Assembly (NCBI GenBank): GCA_964646415.1
Contig: CAZYEL010000003.1
Span: 16,538-80,537, forward strand
Source: VGJV01 sp964646415
Lineage (GTDB): Bacteria; Patescibacteriota; Minisyncoccia; UBA6257; 2-01-FULL-56-20
DNA length: 64,000 nucleotides
Direction of reading: 5' to 3'
Part shown: positions 47,764 through 55,944 of the stretch, piece after piece
Position numbering within the stretch: the first letter of the stretch is position 1
Layout: each line of letters begins with the position of its first letter
Made by a program: the position numbers and the translations under genes
The notes under the pieces: model-generated
Told to the model about the DNA's origin: nothing
The model's database searches: none
What the model saw: the letters and a program-made list of their open reading frames with translations, nothing else

Positions 47764-48285
47764 TTATTTCCTTCCTTCCTTTATAAACGGCATTCCCAAC
47801 TCGCGGTACATCGCCTCGGCGTGCTCGCGAACCCTTCTCCTTGGGACAATATTCATGCCAAGGGAAAAAGAAAGCGGAGACGCCTCCGGATTGATGTCGG
47901 GAAACACAACATGCTCCCGAACACCGATGTTCAAGACCCCTCTTTCGTCAATTGCATGCGGGTTAATGCCGTGAAAATCGCGAACGCGAGGCAGTACAAT
48001 ACTAATGAATTTCTTGAAAAAATCAACCATCCGCGCGCGACGCAGCGTTACCCGAAGGCCCACAATTTGCCCTTCGCGCACTTTAAATCCGGCAACGGAT
48101 TTGCGCGCGCGCCGTATCTCAGGTTTCTGCCCGGTGATAAGCGCCATATCTTTCATAAGCTGCGGCAGTATCTTCTCCTCGAATTGCGGCTGGGCGCTCA
48201 AACGGCCAACGCCGGCATCCACAACTATTTTTTCGATGGCCGTTCCCACCTCAACATTTCCTTTTGTTTGATAATGCTGTTTCAT
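47764..48285 (-). CDS. rplE: 50S ribosomal protein L5
   Basis: From 48,285 (173 residues, near the usual 179): VGTAIEKIVVDAGVG, LITGQKPEIRRARKSVAGFK and RGVLNIGVREHVVFPDI. Earlier in-frame Met codons lie inside rplX. Confidence 0.93.
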   Translation of the reverse strand: MKQHYQTKGNVEVGTAIEKIVVDAGVGRLSAQPQFEEKILPQLMKDMALITGQKPEIRRARKSVAGFKVREGQIVGLRVTLRRARMVDFFKKFISIVLPRVRDFHGINPHAIDERGVLNIGVREHVVFPDINPEASPLSFSLGMNIVPRRRVREHAEAMYRELGMPFIKEGRK

Positions 48286-48296
48286 GTTCGCATGGG

Positions 48297-48605
48297 TTAT
48301 ACTATTGCCTTGCACTTCTTGCATATTCTGTTCTTCTTGCCTTTGCCGTCCGCATGGTGCCCCACGCGAGTCGTGTTTTTGCAGGAAGCGCACACCAGCA
48401 TAACGTTCGAAGCATGAATAGGGCGCGGCAACGCCACCATCTCTCCCTTCTGCCCCACAGCCTTGGGTCGAGCCCTCTTTTTATAGAGATTCAAACCTTC
48501 CACTACAAGGCGATTTTCTTGCAGGAGTACGCGAAGCACCGTCCCCGTCTTGCTGCGGTCCTTGCCCGTCATTATTTTTACCTGGTCGCCTTTCTTGATA
48601 TCCAT
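48297..48605 (-). CDS. rplX: 50S ribosomal protein L24
   Basis: 102 residues with the KOW motif (KKGDQVKIMTGKDRSKTGTV), LVVEGLNLYKKRARP and a C-terminal CASC...CKKCK pair that could bind zinc. Confidence 0.94.
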   Translation of the reverse strand: MDIKKGDQVKIMTGKDRSKTGTVLRVLLQENRLVVEGLNLYKKRARPKAVGQKGEMVALPRPIHASNVMLVCASCKNTTRVGHHADGKGKKNRICKKCKAIV

Positions 48606-48611
48606 GGTATT

Positions 48612-48980
48612 TTAGACAATTTCTTCCGCCATCGTCATAAGTTTCTCGAACCCGCGGCCCTTGAGCTCACGCGGCATGGGCCCGAACACCCTGGTCGCCA
48701 CCGGTTCCTTCTTTGCATCGACAAGCACCACCGCGTTTTCATCAAACCGAACGTAGGAGCCGTCGGAACGCCGCATCGCCGCGCGCGAGCGCACGACAAG
48801 CACCCTCACTACATCCTTCTTTTTAATCGTCTTGCGCGGCTCGGCTACTTGCACCGAAGCCACCACGATATCCCCCACTCGCGCATAGTGACGCCGCGTG
48901 CCTCCCAAAACGCGAAAACACCGGACGATTTTGGCGCCACTGTTATCGGCTACTTTCAATATAGAACGTTCTTGAATCAT
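48612..48980 (-). CDS. rplN: 50S ribosomal protein L14
   Basis: 122 residues: MIQERSILKVADNSGAKIV, VGDIVVASVQ and ATRVFGPMPRELKGRGFEKL, standard L14. Confidence 0.96.
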   Translation of the reverse strand: MIQERSILKVADNSGAKIVRCFRVLGGTRRHYARVGDIVVASVQVAEPRKTIKKKDVVRVLVVRSRAAMRRSDGSYVRFDENAVVLVDAKKEPVATRVFGPMPRELKGRGFEKLMTMAEEIV

Positions 48981-49001
48981 GGTACTAACTTAGGTTATAA
49001 G

Positions 49002-49256
49002 TTATGCGTTTACCTTCCCGACTATCTTCCACCTTTTCTCCTTAGATAGAGGACGCGTTTCTTCGATAATGACGCGCATGCCGACCGCATATTCATTCTT
49101 CTCATCGTGCGCCTTCACCCGCGTGGTGACGGTATAATACTTATGGTACTTGGGATGTTTCTTACCCTGCGAGATCGCGACCACGCGCGTCTTGCTCATG
49201 CGGTCCGAAACCACCACCCCCTCACGGATTCTTTTTTTTGTTTCTTGTTGCATCAC
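49002..49256 (-). CDS. rpsQ: 30S ribosomal protein S17
   Basis: 84 residues: GVVVSDRMSKTRVVAISQ, HPKYHKYYTVTTRVKAHDEK and IIEETRPLSKEKRWKIV. Overlaps rpmC by 4 bases. Confidence 0.95.
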   Translation of the reverse strand: MMQQETKKRIREGVVVSDRMSKTRVVAISQGKKHPKYHKYYTVTTRVKAHDEKNEYAVGMRVIIEETRPLSKEKRWKIVGKVNA

Positions 49257-49474
49257 TTTGTAGTTGTAGATAGTACGGCATCAGCCTGCTCCCGCAATAA
49301 TGTAGCCATACGCGCAATTCCTTTCCTCGTACTCCGAAGTTCCGCCACATTCTTCACCTTTCCTGCCGCCAAGTCAAACCGAAGCTTCCGAAGCTTCTCG
49401 CGCGCTTCGGCAACCATCTTCTGAAGTTCCGCTGTCGGTTTCGTCTTTAATTGTGCGAAATCGCGCCGCTTCAT
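49253..49474 (-). CDS. rpmC: 50S ribosomal protein L29
   Basis: 73 residues, helical: ELQKMVAEAREKLRKLRFDL and ELRSTRKGIARMATLLRE. The product binds near the exit tunnel with L23. Confidence 0.92.
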   Translation of the reverse strand: MKRRDFAQLKTKPTAELQKMVAEAREKLRKLRFDLAAGKVKNVAELRSTRKGIARMATLLREQADAVLSTTTK

Positions 49475-49475
49475 T

Positions 49476-49889
49476 TTATCCTTTTTCTATTATCCTGCTT
49501 TTGAAAGGAAGTTTGTGTCCCGCAAGCGTAAGAGCTCTTTCCGCTACTTCTGATTCCACGCCGTCCACCTCAAATACCACGCGTCCGGGGAGCACTCTCA
49601 CGACATAGTGGTCCACGCTCCCTTTGCCGCCTCCCATCGTGGTTTCCGGTGGACGCTTGGTAATGGGCTTATCGGGAAATACGCGAATCCAAAGGCGGCC
49701 CCGCCGGTTCATATGCCCCGTAATCGCTTTTCTTGCCGCTTCAATCTGGCGCGAGTTGATCCTCGCGGGTTCGAGCGCTTTCAAGCCATACTGGCCATAC
49801 GCCACGGAAAGACCGCGCGTCTCCACCTTCCGTTTTTTGGAGCGGCCCTTATGCCATTTCCGGTGTTTTACTTTTTTGGGGATAAGCAT
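49476..49889 (-). CDS. rplP: 50S ribosomal protein L16
   Basis: 137 residues: MLIPKKVKHRKWHKGRSKKR, GLKALEPARINSRQIEAARK and RVFPDKPITKRPPETTMGGG with the conserved GKGSVDHYV. Confidence 0.96.
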   Translation of the reverse strand: MLIPKKVKHRKWHKGRSKKRKVETRGLSVAYGQYGLKALEPARINSRQIEAARKAITGHMNRRGRLWIRVFPDKPITKRPPETTMGGGKGSVDHYVVRVLPGRVVFEVDGVESEVAERALTLAGHKLPFKSRIIEKG

Positions 49890-49919
49890 GGTAGTTGCCT
49901 AATACAAATTGCAAATCGC

Positions 49920-50645
49920 TTATCGTTCAGAATCCCGATCAGCGCTTTGCGATTCGCCCTTTGCCTTCTCTTGGAATATCTCCCCTTTATAAATCCAAAC
50001 TTTGATGCCCACCGTCCCATAACTCGTGAAAGCGGTAGCCGTGCCATAATCGATATCCGCGCGGAGCGTTTGCAACGGCAATGAACCGCGCGTGAGTCGT
50101 TCCCGCCTCGCTATTTCATTCCCGTCAAGCCTTCCACTCAAAAACACTTTTGCTCCTTTCACTTCCCGGTTCTGCATCATCTGCTCGATATACTTCTTCA
50201 TTGTGCGCCGGAATGGGAGCCGCTTCTCAAGGTCCCACGCAATTTGCTGTGCCACATACACCGCCGCAATCTGGGAACGCTTGAGCTCCTCCACATTCAA
50301 AGAAAGTCCGCTGGGGACGCCTTTCTCCTCCGCCGCGCCGCCGCGTCTCTTCCGCGCCAGCCGAAGTTCTTTCTCAATCGCCTTGGTGAGATCTTCAATG
50401 CCTTTGCCGCCGCGCCCGATGATAAAACCGGGGCGCGCTGCCTGAATCGAAACTTTCAATTTATTCGAAGTTCGCTCGATTTCCAGCGAGGAAACGCCCG
50501 CCTGGGCGATTTTCCCTCTAACCACTCGCCGGATTACTTCATCTTCCTCAAGGAAACGCCCGTAGTTCCCTTTGAGAAGCCACCGTGCGGGCCAATTTTT
50601 CACCACCCCCATGCGGAGCGATATTGGATTGATTTTCTGTCCCAT
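49920..50645 (-). CDS. rpsC: 30S ribosomal protein S3
   Basis: 241 residues: MGQKINPISLRMGVVKNWPA, the KH motif RPGFIIGRGGKGIEDL and the C-terminal GRLDGNEIARRERLTRGSLP. A 100-base gap to rplV contains no clear signal. Confidence 0.95.
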   Translation of the reverse strand: MGQKINPISLRMGVVKNWPARWLLKGNYGRFLEEDEVIRRVVRGKIAQAGVSSLEIERTSNKLKVSIQAARPGFIIGRGGKGIEDLTKAIEKELRLARKRRGGAAEEKGVPSGLSLNVEELKRSQIAAVYVAQQIAWDLEKRLPFRRTMKKYIEQMMQNREVKGAKVFLSGRLDGNEIARRERLTRGSLPLQTLRADIDYGTATAFTSYGTVGIKVWIYKGEIFQEKAKGESQSADRDSER

Positions 50646-50745
50646 GTCGACTAGATAACTTTTAACATCGAGGTCTTAGCTTTTAGGTTGAGATTGTAAC
50701 ATGCTTTCCCGCTTTTGCCACGTATCGTTTGCAGCTCAGAGCTCT

Positions 50746-51261
50746 TTATACTGATTTCCGCCTGAACATACGCTTCCAGAATCCTTGCTGTTTTCCCGGC
50801 GCGCGGGGTTCCGCACTCTCGGCCCCCGGCGTTCCCCCGGTCTTCTCTTTCTTCGGGCGATGGCGGTGTTCGTGTGATGCCTTTGGTTTGCGCTCCACCA
50901 CGATGGAGAAACGCGAAGGGCGCGGCGTCGAAGATTCGGTGAGTATCAGCGTTATCCTGCTCATTTTCTTCTGAATAGGAGTTGCCATCCCCCGCGCACG
51001 GGGAAGAGAACGCTTGAGCATTGTTCCCTGGTCCACGCGAATCTCGGAAATCACGAGGTTTCCCGTTTCGATTTTCTGCTGCGTTGCGTTCGCAACCGCA
51101 GAGCGAAGAAGCTTCAGAAGCGGCTTCGCCGCCCGCCGGCGCTGGAACATGAGTTCCGCCTCCGCTTCGTTCACCATTCTGCCGCGGAGCAAATCGGCAA
51201 TCGCACGAACCTTTCGGGGGGTCATGTGCAGATGATTCAATTGTGCGGAGATTCGTGCCAT
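50746..51261 (-). CDS. rplV: 50S ribosomal protein L22 with basic C-terminal extension
   Basis: 171 residues, well above the usual ~110. The core (HLHMTPRKVRAIADLLRGR, then RGMATPIQKKMSRITLILTE) is standard. About 50 Lys/Arg/Pro-rich residues follow (EHRHRPKKEKTGG..., FWKRMFRRKSV), probably disordered. Confidence 0.94.
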   Translation of the reverse strand: MARISAQLNHLHMTPRKVRAIADLLRGRMVNEAEAELMFQRRRAAKPLLKLLRSAVANATQQKIETGNLVISEIRVDQGTMLKRSLPRARGMATPIQKKMSRITLILTESSTPRPSRFSIVVERKPKASHEHRHRPKKEKTGGTPGAESAEPRAPGKQQGFWKRMFRRKSV

Positions 51262-51267
51262 GGTGTT

Positions 51268-51597
51268 CTATTTCTTTGCTCCCGCTGCAGGCGCAGTAGG
51301 CGCGGCTGCCCCTTCCGCCTTCTGCTCAAGGTCACGCTGCATTTTCCCTCCGTGCTTCGTAAACCGGCGCGTCGGTGAAAACTCTCCCAACCGATGCCCG
51401 ACCATTTCTTCACTTATCCTCACTTCAACGAAGTCCTTTCCGTTGTGGACGGCGAACATAAACCCCACCATTTCGGGAGCGATTTCCGACGCACGGGACC
51501 ATGTTTTTATTGCAGGCGCATGCTCCGCCTTCAAACCCGCAATCTTTTTCAAAAGACGCGGGTCTACGTACGGGCCTTTTTTGGATGAACGTGACAT
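51268..51597 (-). CDS. rpsS: 30S ribosomal protein S19
   Basis: 109 residues from 51,597: MSRSSKKGPYVDPRLLKKI, VHNGKDFVEVRISEEMVGHR and LGEFSPTRRFTKHGG, plus an Ala-rich tail. Upstream in-frame codons overlap rplB. Confidence 0.94.
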   Translation of the reverse strand: MSRSSKKGPYVDPRLLKKIAGLKAEHAPAIKTWSRASEIAPEMVGFMFAVHNGKDFVEVRISEEMVGHRLGEFSPTRRFTKHGGKMQRDLEQKAEGAAAPTAPAAGAKK

Positions 51598-51623
51598 AAG
51601 AGCAAATGAAAAGTTTTTGGTTT

Positions 51624-52457
51624 TTAGTGAGTACCCCTCGGACGGCGCGAAACAATGAAGGGGTTCGACCACTTGCGGCGGTTACGCGTCCTCCGTCCTC
51701 CGGTTACTTTGCCCCACAGCGTTTTAGGCTTCCGCGTACCGCGCGGCTGCCGGCCTTCACCACCTCCATACGGGTGGTCCACCGGATTCATCACCGAGCC
51801 GCGAACTGTCGGGCGCACTCCCCGCCATCGAGACCGTCCCGCTTTTCCTATAACCACCAAATTGTGTTCCGGATTGGACATCTGCCCGAGCGATGCAAAC
51901 GCCTCCCACGAAACCCGGCGGACCGCACCCGAAGATAACTTGAGGTCGGTATGCCCATCGGCATTCGCGAGCACTTCCGCATAGGACCCGGCGGAACGCG
52001 CGAGCGCGCCGCCACTCCCGGGGCGGGTTTCCACATTATGCACTTGATATCCCACGGGGATACTTTTGAGCATCATACGATTTCCTATCTTGAGCGGCGC
52101 GGAGCTTGCCGTCACAACTTCATCTCCCTCCTTCAGTCCGTGCGGTGCAAGCACGTAACGAAGCGTCCCGTCGGCAAATTGCACTCTCGCGATAAACGCC
52201 GTGCGGTAGGGGTCGTACTCAATACCAAGCACTTTTGCCGGTTCGTTGATGCGCTCCTGGCGAAAATCCACCATGCGATACCGGCGTTTTACGCCACCTC
52301 CCTGATGCCGCATCGTAATCCGCCCCGCAGAATTCCGTCCCGCGTGCGACTGTAAGGTTACCAGCAGCTTTTTAACCGGCTTCGCCTTGCTCAGGCCTCG
52401 GTAATCCACTCCCGTCATAAAACGCCGCGATGGCGTGTAGGGTGCGTAAGACTTCAT
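51624..52457 (-). CDS. rplB: 50S ribosomal protein L2
   Basis: 277 residues: HAGRNSAGRITMRHQGGGVK, IEYDPYRTAFIARVQFADG and the peptidyl-transferase-proximal VRPTVRGSVMNPVDHPYGGG. Confidence 0.96.
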   Translation of the reverse strand: MKSYAPYTPSRRFMTGVDYRGLSKAKPVKKLLVTLQSHAGRNSAGRITMRHQGGGVKRRYRMVDFRQERINEPAKVLGIEYDPYRTAFIARVQFADGTLRYVLAPHGLKEGDEVVTASSAPLKIGNRMMLKSIPVGYQVHNVETRPGSGGALARSAGSYAEVLANADGHTDLKLSSGAVRRVSWEAFASLGQMSNPEHNLVVIGKAGRSRWRGVRPTVRGSVMNPVDHPYGGGEGRQPRGTRKPKTLWGKVTGGRRTRNRRKWSNPFIVSRRPRGTH

Positions 52458-52462
52458 AATAG

Positions 52463-52741
52463 TTATTTCCCGAAATCAATGGTTTCCCCTTTCCGCAGGG
52501 TAATGAGCGCCTTTTTATGCCCGCCTTGCATGCTGCGCAATGCACCCATGCGTTTCTGCTTCGCGGGGCGGCGAACAATATTTACTTGCATAACATGCAC
52601 GCTGTACAAGCGCTCCACCGCTTTCCGAATTTCGGGCTTTGTCGCGTTCGGTTGTACTATAAAAACATACTTCCCCTCCTTTGTGAAGGAAAGTGCTTTC
52701 TCGGTCTGCCACGGTTTTTTGAGCGGAAAATGCGTCTTCAT
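52463..52741 (-). CDS. rplW: 50S ribosomal protein L23
   Basis: 92 residues: PWQTEKALSFTKEGKYVFIV, NATKPEIRKAVERLYSVHVM and VNIVRRPAKQKRMG. Confidence 0.94.
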   Translation of the reverse strand: MKTHFPLKKPWQTEKALSFTKEGKYVFIVQPNATKPEIRKAVERLYSVHVMQVNIVRRPAKQKRMGALRSMQGGHKKALITLRKGETIDFGK

Positions 52742-52742
52742 G

Positions 52743-53390
52743 TTATGAGCGGTGATATTGTTTCGCCAGGGAAGAAACCACTTCTTTATCCATAAACACG
52801 CGCTTGTGATTCAGAAGATCGTACACGTTTAATCCGGAAGAATGCACCGCCTTTACCTTGGGAAGATTCGCGGCGGCGCGGAAAATGCCTTTTTCCCGCT
52901 CTCCCGCCACAAGCAGTACATCGAATTTTTTTACTTTCGCAGATGATGCGGTAAGCGTCCGCAAAATTGCCGCGAGCATTTTTGTTTTTGGCTGCTCCGG
53001 ACGAAGACCCTCAATCACTTTTATTGCGCCGCCCCGGAATTTGTCCGCGAGCACGGAGATAATTGCCGTGCGATTCATTTTCTTGTTTACCTTCTGGGTA
53101 TAATCGCGTTCTTTCTGCGGGCCGTGTGATTTGCCGCCGCCCACCCACAAAGGAGAGCGAGTGGAACCATGCCGCGCGCGTCCCGTTCCTTTTTGCCGCC
53201 ACGGCTTCCTGCCGCCGCCGCGCACTTCACTGCGCCCCTTCGCATGCGCCCACGGACGACGCTTGTTCGCCTGCTGCGCAAGAAGCACCTGGGCAACGAG
53301 CGCAGGTCGCGAAGGGGCGCCGAAAATGGCGTCGGGGGCTTCCACCGTTCCGATCACCTCGTTTTTTATGTTGTAAACATCTACTTTCAT
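52743..53390 (-). CDS. rplD: 50S ribosomal protein L4
   Basis: 215 residues from 53,390: MKVDVYNIKNEVIGTVEAPD, then ALVAQVLLAQQANKRRPWAH and the exit-tunnel loop with KPWRQKGTGRARHGSTRSPL. The C-terminal Rossmann-like part ends LDVYDLL-like (LNVYDLLNHKRV). Confidence 0.95.
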   Translation of the reverse strand: MKVDVYNIKNEVIGTVEAPDAIFGAPSRPALVAQVLLAQQANKRRPWAHAKGRSEVRGGGRKPWRQKGTGRARHGSTRSPLWVGGGKSHGPQKERDYTQKVNKKMNRTAIISVLADKFRGGAIKVIEGLRPEQPKTKMLAAILRTLTASSAKVKKFDVLLVAGEREKGIFRAAANLPKVKAVHSSGLNVYDLLNHKRVFMDKEVVSSLAKQYHRS

Positions 53391-53428
53391 GGAAAAATGT
53401 TGGGGGGACAATTTTAAATTCGCATTTG

Positions 53429-54019
53429 CTACTCTACCTTCTGCGCTTTTATTTTCTCTATTTCCAAAAACCCTCCGCGCGCGCCCGGAACCGCCCCTCG
53501 CAAAAGCAGAATATTTTTCTCTTTATCCACGCCCGCCACCACGAGATTCTTCACTGTTACGCGGTCGACTCCCATGTGTCCCGCCATGCGCCGGCCGGGA
53601 ATCACGCGCTGCGGCGTGGTGTTCCCGATAGACCCCGGCATGCGGTGCCGGTTTTTTTGTCCGTGCGTTTTCGGCCCCCCGCTGAAGCCGTGCCGCTTCA
53701 CCACGCCCTGGAAACCCCGCCCCTTCGTGGTGCCGCTCACTCGCACCATATCTCCTTCGCTGAATGCCCCCACGGTAACCACATCCCCTTTCTTGAACGG
53801 AAACTCCGCAGGGACTTTCCCGCCGGAGGCGAACCCGCCTTTGGTGGAGAATTCTCTTTTATATTTCCCCAGAGCGAGCTGCACCGCTTCATAACCGTCT
53901 TTCGCCGCCGTGCGCATGAGCGAAACCGTATTCGGCGCAGCCTTAATCACAGTGACGGGAATCACCTTTTTATCCTTCCAAATCTGGTCCATTTTTAATT
54001 TTTTACCGAGGATGAACAT
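53429..54019 (-). CDS. rplC: 50S ribosomal protein L3 with a repeat-encoded loop
   Basis: 196 residues from 54,019, where MFILGKKLKMDQIWKDKKVI matches the L3 start. KGRGFQGVVKRHGFSGGPKT is the conserved core. An in-frame loop STKGGFASGGK is encoded by a diverged copy of the GGCGGATCC palindrome at 53,817-53,851, the same family as in prfB. It is first in its transcript, behind a strong promoter and a leader hairpin. Confidence 0.95.
   Translation of the reverse strand: MFILGKKLKMDQIWKDKKVIPVTVIKAAPNTVSLMRTAAKDGYEAVQLALGKYKREFSTKGGFASGGKVPAEFPFKKGDVVTVGAFSEGDMVRVSGTTKGRGFQGVVKRHGFSGGPKTHGQKNRHRMPGSIGNTTPQRVIPGRRMAGHMGVDRVTVKNLVVAGVDKEKNILLLRGAVPGARGGFLEIEKIKAQKVE
53817..53851. repeat. Diverged GGCGG palindrome inside rplC
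   Basis: CCCGCCGGAGGCGAACCCGC plus CTTTGGTGGAG keeps the two-arm form of the family with several mismatches. It encodes KGGFASGGK. Confidence 0.55.
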
Positions 54020-54028
54020 AAAGTTACT

Positions 54029-54056
54029 AAAAATCGCCCAAGGAGACCCGGGCGAT
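54029..54056 (-). terminator. Leader hairpin with T tract just before rplC
   Basis: On the minus strand ATCGCCC (54,056-54,050) pairs with GGGCGAT (54,039-54,033) and is followed by five Ts (54,033-54,029, overlapping the last stem base), 10 bases before the rplC ATG. It is shaped like an attenuator for the S10-type operon, possibly autogenous control; no regulator-binding motif is identified. Confidence 0.55.
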
Positions 54057-54118
54057 CGGTCAATCCTTGTGAAAACACCCACCTATGAATAGGCGATGTC
54101 CATTAAAGCGACAGGAAG

Positions 54119-54147
54119 ATAATAAGCTGCTTTCGGCGTGCTGTCAA
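54119..54147 (-). promoter_or_regulatory. Strong promoter of the rplC...rplO/secY operon
   Basis: Minus strand TTGACA (54,147-54,142), 17 bases, TATTAT (54,124-54,119). Near-consensus. It gives a leader of about 90 bases before rplC that contains the hairpin at 54,029-54,056. Confidence 0.85.
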
Positions 54148-54161
54148 CGGGAACAATGCAA

Positions 54162-54193
54162 AAAGCGCATACGCGCCCTTGGGGCGCGTATGC
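54162..54193 (-). terminator. Intrinsic terminator after rpsJ
   Basis: On the minus strand GCATACGCGCC (54,193-54,183) pairs perfectly with GGCGCGTATGC (54,177-54,167), followed by GCTTTTTG. It lies 31 bases past the rpsJ stop and directly before the rplC promoter, so rpsJ ends one transcript and rplC starts another. Confidence 0.85.
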
Positions 54194-54223
54194 GGACTCT
54201 TTCGTTCCCTGCGCCGGGGAAAA

Positions 54224-54559
54224 TCAAACCATCTTGATTTCGATGTCTACGCCCGCCGGCAAGTTGAGATTTCCCAACGATTCTATGATCTTCTGAGTCG
54301 GGTTCGCGATATCGATGAGGCGCTTATGCATCCGAAGCTCAAACTGCTCCCGTGAATCCTTGTGCACGAAAGGAGAACGATTCACCGTATACTTCTTAGT
54401 CTCCGTAGGAAGCGGGATAGGGCCCACCACTTTCGCATCGTTCCTCTCCGCCGCGTCAATAATCTGGCGCGCGGAAGCATCAATCAACTTATGGTCGTAG
54501 GAACGAATCCGCAAGCGAAGCTTCTGCGGGAAATCTTTTTCTGGCTGTTTCTTTGCCAT
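54224..54559 (-). CDS. rpsJ: 30S ribosomal protein S10
   Basis: 111 residues: KLRLRIRSYDHKLIDASARQ, VVGPIPLPTETKKYTVNRSP and FELRMHKRLIDI. It belongs transcriptionally with tuf rather than with rplC, given the terminator below it. Confidence 0.95.
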   Translation of the reverse strand: MAKKQPEKDFPQKLRLRIRSYDHKLIDASARQIIDAAERNDAKVVGPIPLPTETKKYTVNRSPFVHKDSREQFELRMHKRLIDIANPTQKIIESLGNLNLPAGVDIEIKMV

Positions 54560-54564
54560 AACGG

Positions 54565-54646
54565 ATAGCTTTAAGGTTGAAGCGATAGGATTTAAGTTTG
54601 CATTCAGATTTCTACTCGAAGCTTAAAGCTCGAAGCTTAAAGCTAT
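54565..54646. repeat. AGCTTTAAG intergenic inverted repeat, rpsJ-tuf
   Basis: Arms ATAGCTTTAAGGTTGAAG and CGAAGCTTAAAGCTAT. The right arm supplies the TAG stop of tuf. Confidence 0.8.
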
Positions 54647-55842
54647 TTGGAAATCTTCGTCACCACTCCCGCACCGACGGTCTTTCCTCCTTCACGGATT
54701 GCAAACCGTTGCTTCTCTTCAAGCGCGACCGGCGAAATGAGCTTCACGGTGATTTTCACGGTGTCGCCCGGCATCACCATTTCCATTCCCTGGGGCAAAG
54801 TGATTTCCCCAGTTACGTCCGTCGTGCGGATATAGAATTGCGGTTTATATCCACCAAAGAACGGCGAGTGGCGCCCGCCTTCCTCTTTCGAAAGAACATA
54901 TACTTCCGCATCAAAATCGGTATGGGGCGTCACACTCCCCGGTTTCGCCACCACCTGACCGCGCTCTACATCTTCTTTCTTCAAGCCGCGGAGAAGAACG
55001 CCCACGTTGTCACCCGCAATCACTTCGTCCAAAAGCTTATTGAACATTTCAATTCCTGTTATGACCGTCTTTTGCGTGGGGCGGAGTCCGATGATCTCCA
55101 CTTCTTCGTTCACCTTTGCCTTACCGCGCTCCGCACGACCCGTCACCACCGTACCGCGCCCTTCAATCGAGAAAATGTCCTCGATTGGCATAAGGAATGG
55201 CTTATCCAAATCGCGTACCGGATTCGGCACAAATTCATCAAGCGCTTTCACTAAATCCATAATCGGCTTCGCATCAGCCTCATCCGCCGATTTGGAATTC
55301 AACGCTTTCAAGGCGGACCCGCGGATAATCGGCGTAGTGTCGCCGGGGAATTCATACTTCTTCAAGAGCTCACGCACTTCGGACTCCACGAGGTCGATAA
55401 GTTCCGGGTCATCCACCTGGTCAACTTTGTTCAAAAACACCACAATCGCCGGCACGCCTACCTGACGCGCAAGGAGAATGTGCTCACGCGTCTGCGGCAT
55501 GGGGCCATCCGCGGCGGAAACCACAAGTACGGCGCCGTCCATCTGCGCGGCACCCGTAATCATGTTCTTAATATAATCTGCGTGCCCCGGCGCATCAATG
55601 TGCGCATAGTGGCGCTTTTCCGATTCATACTCCGAGTGATGGAGTGCAATGGTAATACCGCGCGCCTTTTCTTCCGGCGCGTTGTCGATCTGGTCAACTG
55701 CTTCTTCCTTCTTCGCCCAACCCTTCATAAAAAGGACATGGGTAATGGCGGCCGTAAGGGTCGTCTTCCCATGGTCCACGTGACCAATCGTACCCACATT
55801 CACGTGCGGCTTCGTCCGGCTAAACTTTTCCTTCTCTGCCAT
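54643..55842 (-). CDS. tuf: Elongation factor Tu
   Basis: 399 residues with G-domain motifs GHVDHGKTTL, ARGITIALHHSEY, DAPGHADYIKNM and FLNKVDQVDD, followed by the two beta domains (GRGTVVTGRAERG...). It delivers aminoacyl-tRNA. Its own promoter lies upstream. Confidence 0.97.
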   Translation of the reverse strand: MAEKEKFSRTKPHVNVGTIGHVDHGKTTLTAAITHVLFMKGWAKKEEAVDQIDNAPEEKARGITIALHHSEYESEKRHYAHIDAPGHADYIKNMITGAAQMDGAVLVVSAADGPMPQTREHILLARQVGVPAIVVFLNKVDQVDDPELIDLVESEVRELLKKYEFPGDTTPIIRGSALKALNSKSADEADAKPIMDLVKALDEFVPNPVRDLDKPFLMPIEDIFSIEGRGTVVTGRAERGKAKVNEEVEIIGLRPTQKTVITGIEMFNKLLDEVIAGDNVGVLLRGLKKEDVERGQVVAKPGSVTPHTDFDAEVYVLSKEEGGRHSPFFGGYKPQFYIRTTDVTGEITLPQGMEMVMPGDTVKITVKLISPVALEEKQRFAIREGGKTVGAGVVTKISK

Positions 55843-55885
55843 TGGATAATAAAACTTGGGTTAATTTGTTATACGACAATAGTTC

Positions 55886-55913
55886 ATTCTATGGAGAAAG
55901 GCCCAATTGTCAA
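55886..55913 (-). promoter_or_regulatory. Promoter of tuf
   Basis: Minus strand TTGACA (55,913-55,908), 16 bases, TAGAAT (55,891-55,886), 43 bases before the ATG. Same boxes and spacing as before rpsL. Confidence 0.75.
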
Positions 55914-55944
55914 GCACTATGCCTGTGGATTCCTCTGATGCTAT

